NCBI RefSeq assembly: GCF_949628265.1
Contig: NC_088786.1
Span: 36,477,681 to 36,541,680, forward strand
Direction of reading: 5' to 3'
Origin: Cloeon dipterum
Taxonomy: Eukaryota > Arthropoda > Insecta > Ephemeroptera > Baetidae
Length of the DNA stretch: 64,000 nucleotides
This document shows positions 10,609-23,052 of the stretch, in pieces. The notes below the pieces were generated by a model, which ran no database searches, was not told the DNA's origin, and was given only the letters and a program-made list of their open reading frames with translations. Numbering within the stretch: position 1 is the stretch's first letter; each line of letters opens with the position of its first letter. A program made the position numbers and the translations under genes.

Positions 10609-13600
10609 ATGGGTACGCGTTTGTTTACAAGTAGTAGTGCAGCAATGAGTGATGTTTAAAAATGCCTCGTGACATTGCAGGGGACTACTGGAGCCGGCTG
10701 TTGACGGTGATCTTCACCTCGTACCTGCAGTTCCTGATATGGGCCCTGCCGATGGCTGGTCTCGCCTCGTTTGCCAGGTATAATTTGGATAGTAAAAAAC
10801 CGGCTTAGCAACCGGCTTTCACCACATGCAACTGATCAAAATTGACCTGGATATAAAAATTTCCTCTAGATTGGCACTCTTCTCACAAAAATTAGCGCAT
10901 GACATTTTTCTTATTTACACTTTTTTTACTCAGAATTTTTTGGTTGTTACTAACCAAAATAAAGATAAACTGCGTCTTTAACTTATTTTTCTGTTGGCAG
11001 CCAGATTAATTGTGTTGTTCAATAATTTATTTTTGCCATATAGAGGAAGGAAAAGAAAAATATTGTGTGTTAAGATAAGATTAGGCTATAAGTGCTCTGT
11101 AATCAAGATTTAAAAGATTGAGCCGTGATATCTTGGCCATGTGATAAAATCATAAATAAAAAAACTGACTTTGTTGTAAGGGAAAAATGATGAAAAAATT
11201 ATTTCTAATTTGGGTAAATTATGTTTGAATTTTAAAGTGGCATAATATAGAGTATTTTTTATTAAAAAAATAAATTAACATGAGAATTTAACCTAAACAA
11301 CTAATTTACTCATGTACTTGGACCAAAAGTGGCCCAAAATCCATTTTTTTTAAATTTTCTTGATTATACGCCCTTTTTTAACTAAGGACATTAATTGCTT
11401 CCGGGGTGTGTAAAATTATGTAAATTTAATAAAAAGAAATTCGTTTAACTCTTGAAAGTTATTTGTTATTTTTTCAAAAATTGCATATTTTCGAAAGGGG
11501 TCTGTTTGTCCTAATTAAAATTTACCAGTTGATAGAAGCGTCAAAAACTGCCTATATTCAGCAGGCTGATTAAATTTCCAGTTTGAATCTACTGAGCAAA
11601 TATTTCTCAAATAGTTTATTTTCACGCAAAATTTCTTTGAAAATTTCTGGACGCCGATTAATGAGAATGAGATGATTTTGGCCAGTTTTGTCCGAAATTT
11701 CCAGCGCTTGACCATGTTTTCTCACATGATTTGGAATCCTCTCATTGAGATCTATCTGACAGTGTGAGTCTTTCTTTGGGGAAAAGCGCAAATTCAGTGA
11801 AAATCGCGATTGCAAAATTCCTCTCAGAATTCTCCATTTAAAACAATGCTAACTTTGAGGCCCATTTTCTCGAAAATTTACACCGCTACCTTTATATTTT
11901 TTTAACTGCACATGATCCTTAGGGCCTAGTCTGTTTTTTAATTTCCGTTTCACAATTTCAGAGATTGGGCGCCATCGCCTGACTTCTGGCAGGAAAAATG
12001 GACGTCGGTGCTGGACGCGTTTGGCCACAACCAGCGCGTGCTGTTCGGCATGATGCCGTCGGTGGTGTCCGGCGTCGTCTACTGGACGGTCAGCGGCCTC
12101 TTTATGCTGATCGATTTCTCAGGCTTGCTGGCGGCGTACAAAGTGCAGCCGGGCACCAACCAGCCGCCCAGCGCGCCCAGACTGAGCAACGCCGCCAGGG
12201 TGGTTTTCGTCAACCAAATCGTCGGGTTCGTCTTCGGTATCGTGGCATTCGAGTTCGGACGCTGGCTCAACGGAAAGGAGGTAGACCCTGAGATCGTCGC
12301 AGTCCTGCCCTCCATCTCCACCATGCTGCAGCATCTTATGCTCACCTTCGCTTTCAGGGAAATCTTTTTCTACTACAGCCACAGGTGAGTGGAGTGACTG
12401 GAGTGACACTTATTCTTTCTTTTCTCGCTCTGATTGGCTAATATACTGATATTTATATAAAGACCGTCTTTGACGACGTTTCTGAGTTCACCAATCGATT
12501 CCTGAAGGTCGAATTAGGTAAATTGGATATTTTTTCCGACCAAATAGTCCAGCGCGACGTGCGAACTTTTTTCCCGCCAAAACAATATGAATGCGAGGAC
12601 TGCGCATGCGTGAGAGCTGGCTGGATCTGACAAAGAAAAGAAGTCATTCGTACAGGCGGTCTCTCTGCAAGTGCTCAAACCAGCTCTGACGCATGCGCAC
12701 TTCTCAAATTGTTTTGGTGGGAAAAAAGTTCGCACGTCGCGCTGCAATTTTTGGTCGGAAAAACATCAATTTTACCTAATTCGAACCTCAAGAATCGATT
12801 GGTTGGCTCAGAAACTTCGTCAAAAACGTTCTTTAAAAACCGCGGGACATTCCTCATTAAAAAAGTCATATTTACTGCTACCGAATAGTTTCAGCTAATT
12901 TTTTGGTCCAATATAGTTTAAAAACTTGTATTCTTCGTCATTAACAGGTTGTTGCACCACCGTCTATTTTACAAGCGGTTCCACAAGCAACACCACGAGT
13001 GGACGGCGCCAATCGCGCTGATCGCGGCCTACTGCCACCCCCTGGAGCACATTGTGTCCAACGTGCTGCCGGTGGCGATCGGTCCAGTGGTGCTCAAGTC
13101 GCACCCGCTCATCAGCTGGTCGTGGTTCGTCCTGGTCACCTGCTGGACGCTGACCGTACACTCGGGCTACCACCTGCCGCTCGCGCCCTGCCCTGAGTTC
13201 CACGATTTCCACCACCAGATGTGCGTGAAATACACCCTTTTAGTGTTGGAAGCCATCAACAGATGGCGCCACGGTATACATTGGTAATAAATTTAATTTT
13301 AAGGCACTTAAGCTGCGATTTCAAACTTATTCCTGCTAATGTGGATTCTTCACTCAATATCCTTTCTTTTGACGTGCTGAAAACCAAAATCGGTTAAGAC
13401 AATCGCGGTTGAATCGTGAAAAAACTGTTTTTTAAAATAAAAAATCTCTCCCAATGTTTCTACGGCGAATGGCTGGACTGATTTTGGTTTTCAGCACGTC
13501 AAAAGAAAGCAAATTAAGTGAAGAATGCACAGTGACAGGATTGAGTCTGGAATCGCAGCGGAATGGCCTTAAAATTAAATTTATTATCAAAGAATACGGT

Positions 13601-13846
13601 GGCGCCATCATCTGTTAAGGCTTTAAACTGGTGAATTATCGACACGGAAGGTTAACTCATCTCTACTTTCTTTCTTTCTTTCGTTCCAGGAGCAATCAAA
13701 ACTACGGAGTGGTGGGAATTCTGGACGCCCTCCATAAAACCGACCTGCAGTGGAGAAACACGCAGTCTTTTGACAGGAGTTTCATACTTTTCGGCCTGAG
13801 ACCGTCTCGACAAGTGCTTGACAGGACCCGCATCAAGAAGCAGTGA
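10609..13846 (+). CDS. FAXDC2-like membrane fatty acid/sterol hydroxylase, 317 aa
   Basis: Predicted di-iron hydroxylase of the fatty acid hydroxylase superfamily (relatives: FAXDC2, sterol C4-methyl oxidase, C5-desaturase), an ER membrane enzyme acting on lipid or sterol substrates. Exons: 10609-10612, 10681-10777, 11962-12384, 12948-13220 and 13690-13846; all phases close (954 nt). Histidine boxes, numbered from the ATG at 10609: HRLLHH (174-179), HKQHH (187-191) and HDFHH (260-264), with an extra HSGYH before the last box. Hydrophobic segments lie near residues 8-33, 50-75, 110-130 and between the second and third boxes. The C-terminus reads NQNYGVVGILDALHKTD, typical of the FAXDC2 branch. 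Length is close to human FAXDC2 (about 333 aa). The tiny first coding exon (ATG G) is the weakest part. AATAAA at 13932-13937. Exact substrate unknown. Confidence 0.88.
11237..11940 (+). mobile_element. TTAA-ended MITE family T1, copy 2, in hydroxylase intron 2
   Basis: Begins TTAAAGTGGCATAATATAG and contains the family blocks CGCCCTTTTTTAACTAAGG, TTTCGAAAGGGGTCTG and CTCATTGAGATCTATCTGAC. The distal end is not clearly bounded. It ends just before exon 3 of the hydroxylase (11962). Confidence 0.7.
12459..12834. mobile_element. 375-bp TIR MITE, family M1, copy 3
   Basis: Same ends (AAAGACCGTCTTTGACGACG) and inner CGCATGCGTGAGAGCTGG as the copies in the Gr introns. It lies in hydroxylase intron 3 (12385-12947). 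Confidence 0.85.
13226..13640. mobile_element. Foldback MITE family F1, copy 1, in hydroxylase intron 4
   Basis: About 410 bp forming a long imperfect palindrome. The left arm includes CAACAGATGGCGCCACGG and GGCACTTAAGCTGCGATTTC; the right arm is its complement. The centre has GTGCTGAAAACCAAAATCGG and its complement. The left end starts only a few bases after the 5' splice site at 13221. Confidence 0.8.
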
Positions 13847-13931
13847 AAATTCCTAAGCACAAAATAATTTATACTTTTCTACGCAACGCATACTCCTCGT
13901 AATAATAATAATAAGGTATTTTAGCAAAAGC

Positions 13932-13937
13932 AATAAA
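13932..13937 (+). terminator. Polyadenylation signal of the hydroxylase gene
   Basis: AATAAA 86 bp after the stop codon. Confidence 0.6.
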
Positions 13938-15679
13938 AAGAACATTGGTTTCTTACCTTGCTAATGGACTTAAATCTTAAATGTAATCTGGAATATATTT
14001 TTAATAAAAAAAAGGACAGTTTAAAAATAAATTCTCATTTTATGAAGAGCATCACACGCAATCAAGCGCAGACAAACTGAAACGACTGCAATCTAAATTA
14101 ATCAAGCGGTTTTGTGAGCAGATGCAAGAGAGCTTTTCTCATTTTCTCGAGGAACGACGTAAATTTGTTTGCTGCTCGACAGGCCTCGATAATTCTTGCA
14201 TGCGTCCGCGACGTTTGCTGTCTGGCAGAAGTAGCGAAAGCTGCCAGAAAGAGAGAGAGAGAGGAAAACAAAAAGAGGACGTCGAAATAAATATTCCGCT
14301 CGGCTGGGCCTTTTTCTTGTCCCTCTTCGCCCGGCGGATAAATTAGACTTAAAAGACGTGAATTTATAATAGCACTTCACGCAGCTCCACTCGCGCATTG
14401 GCACACACCATCAAACGCCATTTCTCCAAAATCAGGGCACATAATTTATGGTTGCTAAAATTTGATTTAAAGCCCGAGTAAATGACCAAATGACTTCCAT
14501 TGGTAATTATTTTTATTTTACAATTCTAATTTATGCATTTGATAAATTTCTAAGAAAAAACCCTTCAGTCACAACTTGATAATCAGTCCGTTGAATCTTT
14601 TGCATGTTGGAGCAAAGTCTGGAAAACAGTTCTCGTTTCTCGCGAGGGCGTAAAACGGCGCGTGGCTCTCTCATTACTAAGTAAAGACAGGCGGCTTGAA
14701 GAATGGGCAGATATTTAATTTATTCGGCCGCAATTGCTTTGCCACCTGCAACCAGGCGCTAAATTTGTGCGAGTAGTGTAGGCAGCAGCAGGCGGTATGC
14801 GTGTAGCCAAAACACTCACCTCGAGGGCTTGTTTAAAAAGTAAAATGGGCGTGCGCCAGCCGAATAAATCTTCAGACTTTATTGAGATTTATCCATCCCC
14901 GCTGAGCTACCTGTTCTCTTTTACCGGCGTTTGAAAGCACTTTTGTTGGCCGCCGGCACAGCATTGTCTGCCTGTGTGCCGCCGACTTCATTAACCCCGA
15001 CTCTGGAGTGGCGGCACAAACACACACACTCACATGGAGGCCGCTGGAAAAGTGGCTCGCGCGTGTATACGTGCGGACATATACATATAAATGTAGAGCG
15101 CGCGGCGTTAACGCGCCGTAAAACGTGCAGGGACGCGCCAGTTTAATAATAATAAAATTCCTGAGGGTCGGTGACGCTTGAAAAGTAATAAAATGCGTCC
15201 AGATCGAGAGGAGGGTCTTTTCGCACTCAATCAAACACGACGCGGCATAGATTGGCGCGTGGAATTTTCGGCTCGGAACGCGGCGACGACTTGATTTGGG
15301 ATTCCGACTTCTGACCGCCTTTGATCGGGCTTTGCGCGCAAATAGTCGGCGACGGCCGCTAAATATGAGCAGGGGCACAAAGGTTGAACCAATTTGGCTG
15401 CGTGCGCGTTTATTGAGTTTGCACAACGCGTGGGATTGATTAGTGCGCCCTACCTGATAGATACCATATATGATGATGCAAATTCTGAAATGCTATTTAG
15501 ATTTCACAATCCCTTTGATGGTTAAGTCGTAATTGGTGCGATCCCTATCGTCACATGACGTGTAAACTGTGTAAACTAATTGGCTCTCTCTCCTTTATTG
15601 TGCAATTTGCTACCTGAAAATCATAGAAATTATTAAAATATGAAAAAAATATTTGTCAATCATGATTCTTGAATAAATT
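13938..15679. other. Intergenic, no gene seen
   Basis: Mixed AT-rich and CpG-rich sequence. A CpG-rich block spans about 14980-15420. The long frame on the minus strand there (14872-15426) has no family resemblance and no splice context. Confidence 0.55.
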
Positions 15680-16060
15680 GACTTAACTTTTGGTATTTTG
15701 ATTTGTCCTAAAAAATTTTTAAAGGTTCTCTAACGGCCAGTTGACTCTTTCAATTTAGGCAGGTTTTGACGCTATTAGAAACTGTTGAATTTTAATGAGG
15801 CCAAACAAAAACCCCTTTCGAAAAACTGCAATTTTTGTAAAAATAAAAAATAGCTTTCAAGACTCAAAAGTACTATTTTTTATCTTCTCGCAATTAAATT
15901 TTCATCATTTTTCTTGCCCCGGAAGCAATTAATTTCCTTTGGTAAAAAAAGAAAAATTGGATTTTGGTCCACTGTTGGTCGCAGAAGTATTTTAAAAGTT
16001 ATAACGTTTCATATAATATTTTATTTTAATTAATTTGTTTGAATTAAGGAGATATATATA
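15680..16060 (-). mobile_element. TTAA-ended MITE family T1, copy 3, partial
   Basis: Contains GGTTCTCTAACGGCCAGTTG, CCCCTTTCGAAAAACTGC and CTCAAAAGTACTATTTTTTA in family order. The terminal CATTCCACTTTAA is missing. Confidence 0.65.
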
Positions 16061-17135
16061 ACAAATTTAAGGGAAATTCCTTCATTTTCTCTCTTCTCCT
16101 GCTCTCAATCTCAAAGTTTTATTCGTTGAATCGTTCAAGAGGAGCACGGCAAAGATAGTTCAAATGGCGCATCCTACACTTTTACAATATCATTTGATGG
16201 TAAAGAGTTTGCAAGGTACTCGGCTCGAAGTTTGCTGCGCCGGGAAAAAAAAGTCAGCGAGGCGTTGTTTTAATCTTCAATTTCCATTCTCGAGTAGTCT
16301 CTGCGTTGGTCCTAAAGATCTGCTTTCGCGCGCGTGCAGAAAGAAAGGAAGAGTAATTGGCGAACAAGTATCAAAACTTTGTTGGAACAGCAATAACCCT
16401 TTTTATGTGTTTGACCCAGAAAGAAAAATTGACACCCACACACACACACACATAGCGAGCTGAACTCTGGAGCGATTGCTATGCCCTTGGCGGCTGGCGG
16501 AAAAATCTGAGTGGGTGTTTTGCAGCAGGAAAGCGAGTGCCGAGAGCAATTAATAACTTCTGCTCGTCCAAGCAATTGTCGGCCATCATGCTTTTTGCCC
16601 GACCATATCTCTGGCCCGTCAGACGGCAAAGAGCTTCTGGCTCTCGCTCTCTCGCTCTCTCTCTCTCTCTCTCCCCGCGCAAAATAAAGCTTCCTGCTCT
16701 TTGTGCGCTTGTTCCAGCAACGAGAGAGGTGTTTGTTGCCAGCTCCCGTCTCGTGCCATAAATTATGAATTTATTTTAAGAGTAATACAGCAACGCACAC
16801 AGCACTCGCGGGGCGCAACGGCCGCCGTCGTCGACTTGACTGCTCACAGACATCCTCTTTCCATTAAGTCGCTCTCGCTTTTTGCGACCGGCGCATATAC
16901 ACTTCCTCGCCTTCTTTTTCTCCTTGTCTGCTTTGATTGCAAGGGCAGAGGGTCAAGGGTGAATCAAGCACCAAGATGAACTGCTTTTGCTTCTTCTTGT
17001 ACTCTAGTGCGCGGAAAATGTTTTGATTATCTTTGTTTGTAATACGATCGCAGCTCTAATGTAAAAGGTTTTGCCTCCAGCCAGAGGTTTCTTGTTCGCA
17101 AATAGATTTTATCACAACTTTGATCATCAAATGAC
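16061..17135. other. Intergenic with microsatellites
   Basis: (CA)n at 16434-16452 and a (CT)n tract at 16641-16673. No supported gene. Confidence 0.6.
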
Positions 17136-17149
17136 ATGGCAGGAAAAGG

Positions 17150-17440
17150 GTTCGTATGTATGTTTTTAAAGGGTTCGCCAATTTTGCAATGCGCGAAAAT
17201 GCACCACTGGAAAAAACCCAGAAATTTTGGGATTTTTTCGAATTTAACCTCAAAAAGGTCACATTTTGCGCCAAAAAGTCAAATATTGTGGAAAATTACG
17301 ATTATTTTAAGAGTGTTCGGTCTTTTGGTGAAACCAGTGGCATTTTTATTGATCTGTAAAACTCTATTTCGATTTTTTAAAATCAATAAAACTGCGCAAA
17401 ATTGCAAAAAAAAACGCAAAAGTAAAGGTTTTTAGTCATA
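17150..17440. repeat. Dispersed repeat R1, copy 1
   Basis: Shares GTCACATTTTGCGCCAAAA and TCGGTCTTTTGGTGAAACCA, with similar intervening sequence, with 52550-52780. The outer edge starts AGGGTTCGCCAATTTTGC; the complement of GGGTTCGC-like sequence ends the other copy near 52770, suggesting a TIR element. Confidence 0.6.
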
Positions 17441-18008
17441 AACCGCCTTCCAAGTTTTCATTTTTCATTGTTAAACTCTGTCAATATATCTGCTTAAATT
17501 TTCATGGCGTGTTTTATACATCAAGTCTTACATGAAACGTTTTTTAATCGTTCTAGAGTTTCACCCGAATGCGCGTTTCAATCAACTTTGTACAAAATCC
17601 AATTTTTCGCTGTTGCCTGGTCGGCATTTTTGCAATTTCCTGCAGCGACAATAGTGACTTAGCAGACATATTTCCTGTTTCGAGAACAAACTGCAAACGC
17701 GGGCAAGCGCCGCTTGTGCAAATTGATTAAAAAACTTTTCCCATTCATATGTATAGAGCGAATATGCATATATCCTCTATTTTGCCGCGCGCACCCGCCC
17801 TTTGTGTATAGCTCAGCACCCATTCCGTCAGTATAGAAACGAACTATTCTTCGCCCCGAGCCAAACAGACTAATTGGAACAGTAATACTAATACAGATCA
17901 CGGAGTGGTTGATAAATCGATCAAAAGCTAATATTACATACATCGATTGCCGCCAGTTATTGAGTATTTTAGTACCAGGAAATGTACAGTTTGTCGAAAA
18001 CTGTAATA
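17441..18008. other. Intergenic, no gene seen
   Basis: AT-rich. No repeat or gene recognised apart from short homopolymers. Confidence 0.5.
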
Positions 18009-18377
18009 TGGTATCTTTGACGAAGTTTCTGAGCACTCCAATCGATTCTTGAGGGTCAAATTAGATACAGTGGATATTTGTTTCGACCAAAGAGTCCAGC
18101 GAGACGTGCGAACCTTTTTTCCCGCCAAAACAATATGAATGCGAGAACTGCGCATGCGTCAGAGCTGGCTGGATCTGACAAAGAAGTCATTCGTGCAGGC
18201 GGTCTCTCTGCATTTGCTCAAACCAGCTCTGACGCATGCGCACTTCTCGAATTGTTTTGGCGGGAAAAAAAGTTCGCACGTCGCGCTGCACTTGTTCGTC
18301 GGAAAAATATCCATTTTACCTAATTCGATCCTCAAGAATCGATTGGTGAACTCAGAAACGTCGTCAAAGACGGTCTT
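18009..18377. mobile_element. 375-bp TIR MITE, family M1, copy 4
   Basis: Ends GGTATCTTTGACGAAGTTTC and, on the right, GTCAAAGACGGTCTT; inner CGCATGCGTCAGAGCTGG. This is the only copy outside a gene. Confidence 0.85.
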
Positions 18378-19549
18378 AAAATATTAAAAAAATCTTAATT
18401 TTGAAAAGCTGATGGTAGTTTTTTTGGGAATATGAGACGGGCATTTTTTATTGCTTGATAAACACCGGAATTTTCTTGCCTGTATTTAAACTGAAATATA
18501 AACCATGTTGAGGAATCCTGCGAGGATAAGAATCCAGCACCTTTAAAAAAAACCTGGAATATCATTAAGAAAACACAGCTATTACGCAGAATGTTTATTT
18601 AAAAATATAATACAGCGTTACTCCTGCGCGTTAATGTTCTTGTCGAGTCGTAAAAAACAGTGCTTTTTAGAAATAGAGCCGGCCGGCCTTTCAGTTGAAA
18701 TTGCGGTGCACGTCGTGAAAAGTGGGCAGACACACCTTTGCGTCAGGTGATCCACTCTCGAGGGGCTGCCAAAAACAAACACATATTCGGACTTTGCCGT
18801 TGCGGCAGCGGTGCGTGCGTGTCCGGCGCTCATCCCCGGCTAGAATTACACGCGTCACTTGCAAGCAAAATGGACCGCACCGCTCCATCACGGCTACAAA
18901 AATATGCTCTCAGGCCTCGTAATGAGCCGGGCGAGCGAGAGAACGAGAGAGCGAGCGAGCGAGAGAGAGAGGAAAAGAGAGTACAAAAGCTTTTAGCGCG
19001 CGAGTGGGCGGGCGAGCGGGCGCGCGGGCATTGTTTGCTCGGCCGGGCGGGCGAAATTTTCTTGCTTCTCATTCTCAAAAGAACAGAGATAAGATGATCC
19101 AGATAAAATTTTGCTGCCAGACATAAATGGGTTTCTGCTTTTGAGCTCGCATTTGCCAGAGAGGAAAGAACAAGTGCCCATCTCGACGCAGACGTGTGTA
19201 GGCCTGCTGCGTCGCGGATTCAAAAGACACGCATTTACCATCAGAGGTAAAAAAGAGAGTGCGTTGTGCGCTGCGCATTACCGTTAAAATAAATAAGAAT
19301 ACGGAAAAATGTGATCAATCGATTTAATTGACAGAATAAACGGTTGAGAATAGAGTGCAATTTTAAAAGAATTATTTGTTGTAATTAATTGGATTATTTT
19401 ATAACTTCATAAAACTCTGGAATAATTAAAACAATTTTAAAAAACGGGTTCAACACGTATATTAATTTAAAGCACTGTTTGAAATTTGAAAAAATATCTC
19501 ACCAGACTTTGAAAGTTTCCAACGACTAACAAAAAGATTTTTACGAATG
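18378..19549. other. Intergenic, no gene seen; GA-rich block at 18925-18980
   Basis: Contains a GAGCGAGAGA-rich low-complexity tract at about 18925-18980, which opens frames on both strands without coding character. Confidence 0.55.
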
Positions 19550-19873
19550 ACTGGGGGCCGGGTGGCGATCTATGTCGGTTCCCGCCGGTCAGAAGTCAAT
19601 ATGGCGTCGAAATAATGGATGCCAATCAGGAGACAGTCCAGCGGCCAATCAGAAGGGTCAAAAAAGGGGCGTGCCGACCTAATAATTTCATTCCCGCGTA
19701 TTTTGTTACATTTCAACTAGCCTGATGTGCCATCTAATGGTCGATTCGCCAAGTACCTGGCCAATCAGCTGTTAGTAAAGAAATAAAAACAAAAATATTC
19801 ATCGTTTGTGACTTTCACGCCGTAATATACCAGTCGCCATATCTACGCGTCGCGTAAATTCGGCCCTTGGTGG
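19550..19873 (+). mobile_element. hAT-like MITE family H2, copy 1
   Basis: Starts CTGGGGGCCGGGTGGCGATC and ends CGTAAATTCGGCCCTTGGTG. Internal markers are GTCAATATGGCGTCGAAATA and GGCGTGCCGACCTAATAATT. The terminal pattern (GGGGGCC near the tip, CGACGC subterminal) resembles H1. No convincing target duplication. Confidence 0.7.
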
Positions 19874-20654
19874 TTGTAATCAGGGTCATCGTTCTCGTTT
19901 TCGTCCTGAAGGGTTTTTCTGTAGAGAAGAACAAAGGAAAACGAGGTGAAATGCAAAGGTAATAATCTAATAATTAAACTTCTCGTGGCATGTCATATAA
20001 AAAAGATATCAAACCTCAATTTCCAGACAGTGCGACCTTAATAGTCGCAGCTCAGCTAAAAAGACCGAAGGAAATTGCACTTGAGAGTAAAGAGAGCTGC
20101 AGACTAATTGGAAAAGTGATCAAGTCTGAGCGCAGTTTTTAACGTGCAAGAAGAAAAGTTTCGCCGAAGGAAAGAGGGCTGCGCGATCCGGCGGCATGGC
20201 TGCTCTCTGACGATGCGGGAAATGCATCAACCACGTGCCAATAGTCGGGGATAAATGGGCGCACGGAGCAGCAAGTCCTCAGGTGGTGCGCCACTTGCGA
20301 ATCGCCCGACGGGCGCACGAGCCGCGCAAAAAAGCAGCCCCAAGGAGACATCTGTGTTGGAGGGCGCGCTCTGCACCGCGCGGTGACAAAGCACTCGACT
20401 AATATTGGTCCGTGTAGCCAGCATTTAGTGTCACAGACAAAGACGCCGCCGTAAATAACCGCGAGGAAATAACGTCAAAGATAGACACTCGATGCGGACA
20501 TATAAATGGGTTTACGTGTGCGCGCGCCTTCCAAAGTATGTATAATCCAGGAGAACGTACGCGCCAGCTTGACACGAATTTTACTCCTCAGTTAATTACA
20601 ATTTGGAAAATTTATGAAAATATCGTCAGCATAATGAATTTTAGTTGTTATTTC
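19874..20654. other. Intergenic, no gene seen
   Basis: No supported gene. A GC-rich stretch around 20200-20400 opens short minus-strand frames with no recognisable motif. Confidence 0.5.
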
Positions 20655-20888
20655 TTTGCTAACAGCTGATTAGCCTGATAATTTGCGAATCGAACGTTAG
20701 ATGGCACATTAGGCTAATGGAAATGTAACAAAATACGCGGGAATTAAATTATTAGGTCGGTACGCCTCTTTTTCGACGCTTCTGATTGGCCGCTGGACTG
20801 TCTCCTGATTGGCTTCCATTATTTCGACGCCATATTGACTTCTGACCGGCGGGAACCAACACAGATCGCAACCTGGCCCCCGGTGACA
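20655..20888 (-). mobile_element. hAT-like MITE family H2, copy 2 (truncated)
   Basis: Reverse orientation copy ending CAACCTGGCCCCCGGTG at the right. It lacks the distal third of 19550-19873. Confidence 0.7.
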
Positions 20889-21324
20889 AGAAAAAAGATG
20901 AAGAAAGATGAAGCCCAATTAACTAAACAACGTTATAACTTTATTAAATTGGAATGATTGTATTTAAAAAAAAATCAAACATCAAAGCCGCAAAGTGAGT
21001 CAGAGAGCTTTTGCAAGCCTCCCAAATCATAATGAACTAATGAACTCATCATTGCAATGCAAGAGAATCACGTGTATAGGTGGAAATAGGCCCGCACTCT
21101 ACCCCCAAACATCGCTTAGTCAGATTTTCACTCTGCAACGTGCACGCAGAGCACGCGCTCAACAATGCAATCCACACCAAAATGAGAACATCTGGTGGCA
21201 TGCAGATTGAGCTGTGGTTTTATCGGCTTGAGTTAATTACTCTGTGATGCGCAGAGTTCTCCCAAGTGATTGAATTAGCCAAAGCTGAATATCTATATCT
21301 AGTGAGTACATCTATATAGATTCA

Positions 21325-21590
21325 ACGGGGTCCAATTTGCGATCTGTGTTGGTTCCCGCTGGTCAGAAGTCAATATGGCGTCGAAATAACGGAGGCCAAT
21401 CAGGAGACAGTCCCATGCAGCGGCCAATCAGAAGCGTCGAAAAAGAGGCGTGCCGACCTAATAATTTCATTCCCGCGTAATTTGTTACATTTCCAATTAG
21501 CCTGAAGTGCCATCTAACGGTCGATTCACCAATTACCGGGCTAATCAGCTGTTAGAAAAGAAATAACAACAAAAATATTAATTGTACTGA
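21325..21590 (+). mobile_element. hAT-like MITE family H2, copy 3 (truncated)
   Basis: Starts CAACGGGGTCCAATTTGCG and shares GTCAATATGGCGTCGAAATA and GCCGACCTAATAATTTCATT. It lacks the distal end. It faces copy 2 across about 430 bp. Confidence 0.7.
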
Positions 21591-22074
21591 AGGTATTTTG
21601 GATGGTGTGGAATTAATTTCCATGCATGGTGTGCCAAAAAACCTAAATTCAAAAGACTACCTAGCTCCTCGTTCTATAATGTTTAGCAGGTTTCCAAAAG
21701 ATGTTAATGAATGGGAAGGTTATAAGTTATAATTAATTGGACAATCAGTCATGCACGAGACTAACTCATTTTATTAGTTCAAACAGCAACGCAGTGCTTA
21801 TTATAAAGTTGACGGGAATGAATGATTGTAGTATATAGTTCAGTCTCAAAAGAGCTCTCGATAAACAAGCCTTTCAAATGCAGCGTCTTTTCGACCGGAA
21901 AATACAGTGTCGCTTAGCTTTGATAGAGAGAGGGCAAGCGCGCGAGCGAGCGACTAAATATAATAAAATCAAGTCCGAATAGACGTCATGTACGTGTGGC
22001 ATATAAAAGGTCATAAATAGCCTGAGAGTTCAGATAAATATCTGGTTGTGTGCAGCAGCGGCGGCGGCGGCAGT

Positions 22075-22110
<36 letters not shown>

Positions 22111-22804
22111 CAGCTTCGCCATAAATCTTGTGTGTCACTCCAACACAGCTCATTTTTTCCTCCCACAAACCGTCGACGTCTCGGCAACATGAATCATTTT
22201 CCACAAGTTCTTTTTCACAGAGAAAAAAGCAAGAACAAGAAGCAAAAGGAGGAAAGCCAATCGAGAGGCGAGCCATTAAACTGCGCGCCGGAATCTCGCC
22301 GAGTGCAGCGCAATTTAATTATTCTTGCGCTGCTGGCGAACATATAAGTGAGTCGAGGAGCGTAGCATAGTAGCAGTAGCCGGCTGCCATAACAAAAGGT
22401 AATGTAACATTAATTACTACATAGAGAGGTTGCCCTCGATTTGTACGGGTGCGAGCAATAAAACGGCGGGCTTTATTATTGGGACGGCCTGCCCGCCGCG
22501 CGCGCGCTTCAGCAATCAATGCCCACTGATTGTTATTACTGCCTCGCAATTTTTCATATTTCTTTTTCACCTCTCGCTAGCTGCAATCAAACCTCTGCTT
22601 TTTTAGCACTGACGTTTATTTCTGTTGAGCCTGAATATACCGTTGATGCTATTAGAGGTGGTGGGAAATCAAAATCTGGATGAAAATTAGTGGAATTCGA
22701 TTTTGCTGAATCCTATCAACTGTTTCGACGGGAAAAATTCGATGTTTTCCATTTTGTTCTAGATTTATTTTGTTTAAAGAATTCCATAGAAGGGTAGTGT
22801 TAAT
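21591..22804. other. Intergenic with promoter-like region and (GA)n tract
   Basis: Contains the TATA/Inr candidate at 22002-22033 and a (GA)15 run at 22078-22107. A second TATA-like ATATAAG lies near 22343. No downstream coding exon recognised. Confidence 0.45.
22002..22033 (+). promoter_or_regulatory. Candidate TATA + initiator core promoter
   Basis: TATAAAAGG at 22002-22010 is followed 30 bases later by TTCAGAT, a good arthropod initiator fit. A CRE-like GACGTCA lies about 20 bp upstream. The gene it would serve is not seen: the first ATG downstream (22190) opens only about 52 codons. Confidence 0.35.
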
Positions 22805-23044
22805 AAGCAGTGGCGACGCGCAAATATGGCGTCCGGTGGAGCATGGCGCGAAAAAACGTTACGTGAAAATGCGCGAATAGAACCAAGTTTTGGTCAATAT
22901 TGTGACATAAAACTTTTGGATCGTAAAAACAAACTCTTGACACTCGTACGGCAATCCAAAGAGAGCTTTTTGTTTCCCACATTCAGACGGCATCTTGGAT
23001 CTGCGCACTGCGAACCAATTTTATCGCACATCTGGCCCCCGCTG
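22805..23044 (-). mobile_element. hAT-like MITE family H1, copy 2, with perfect 8-bp duplication
   Basis: Flanked by GTGTTAAT on both sides (22797-22804 and 23045-23052). The ends are CAGTGGCGACGCGCAAATAT and ATCTGGCCCCCGCTG. Inverted relative to 2339-2598. Confidence 0.85.
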
Positions 23045-23052
23045 GTGTTAAT

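Noticed and set aside
14872..15426. 184-codon minus-strand frame
   Set aside because: No recognisable motif, no conserved splice context, and it spans CpG-rich spacer and CA-like repeats.
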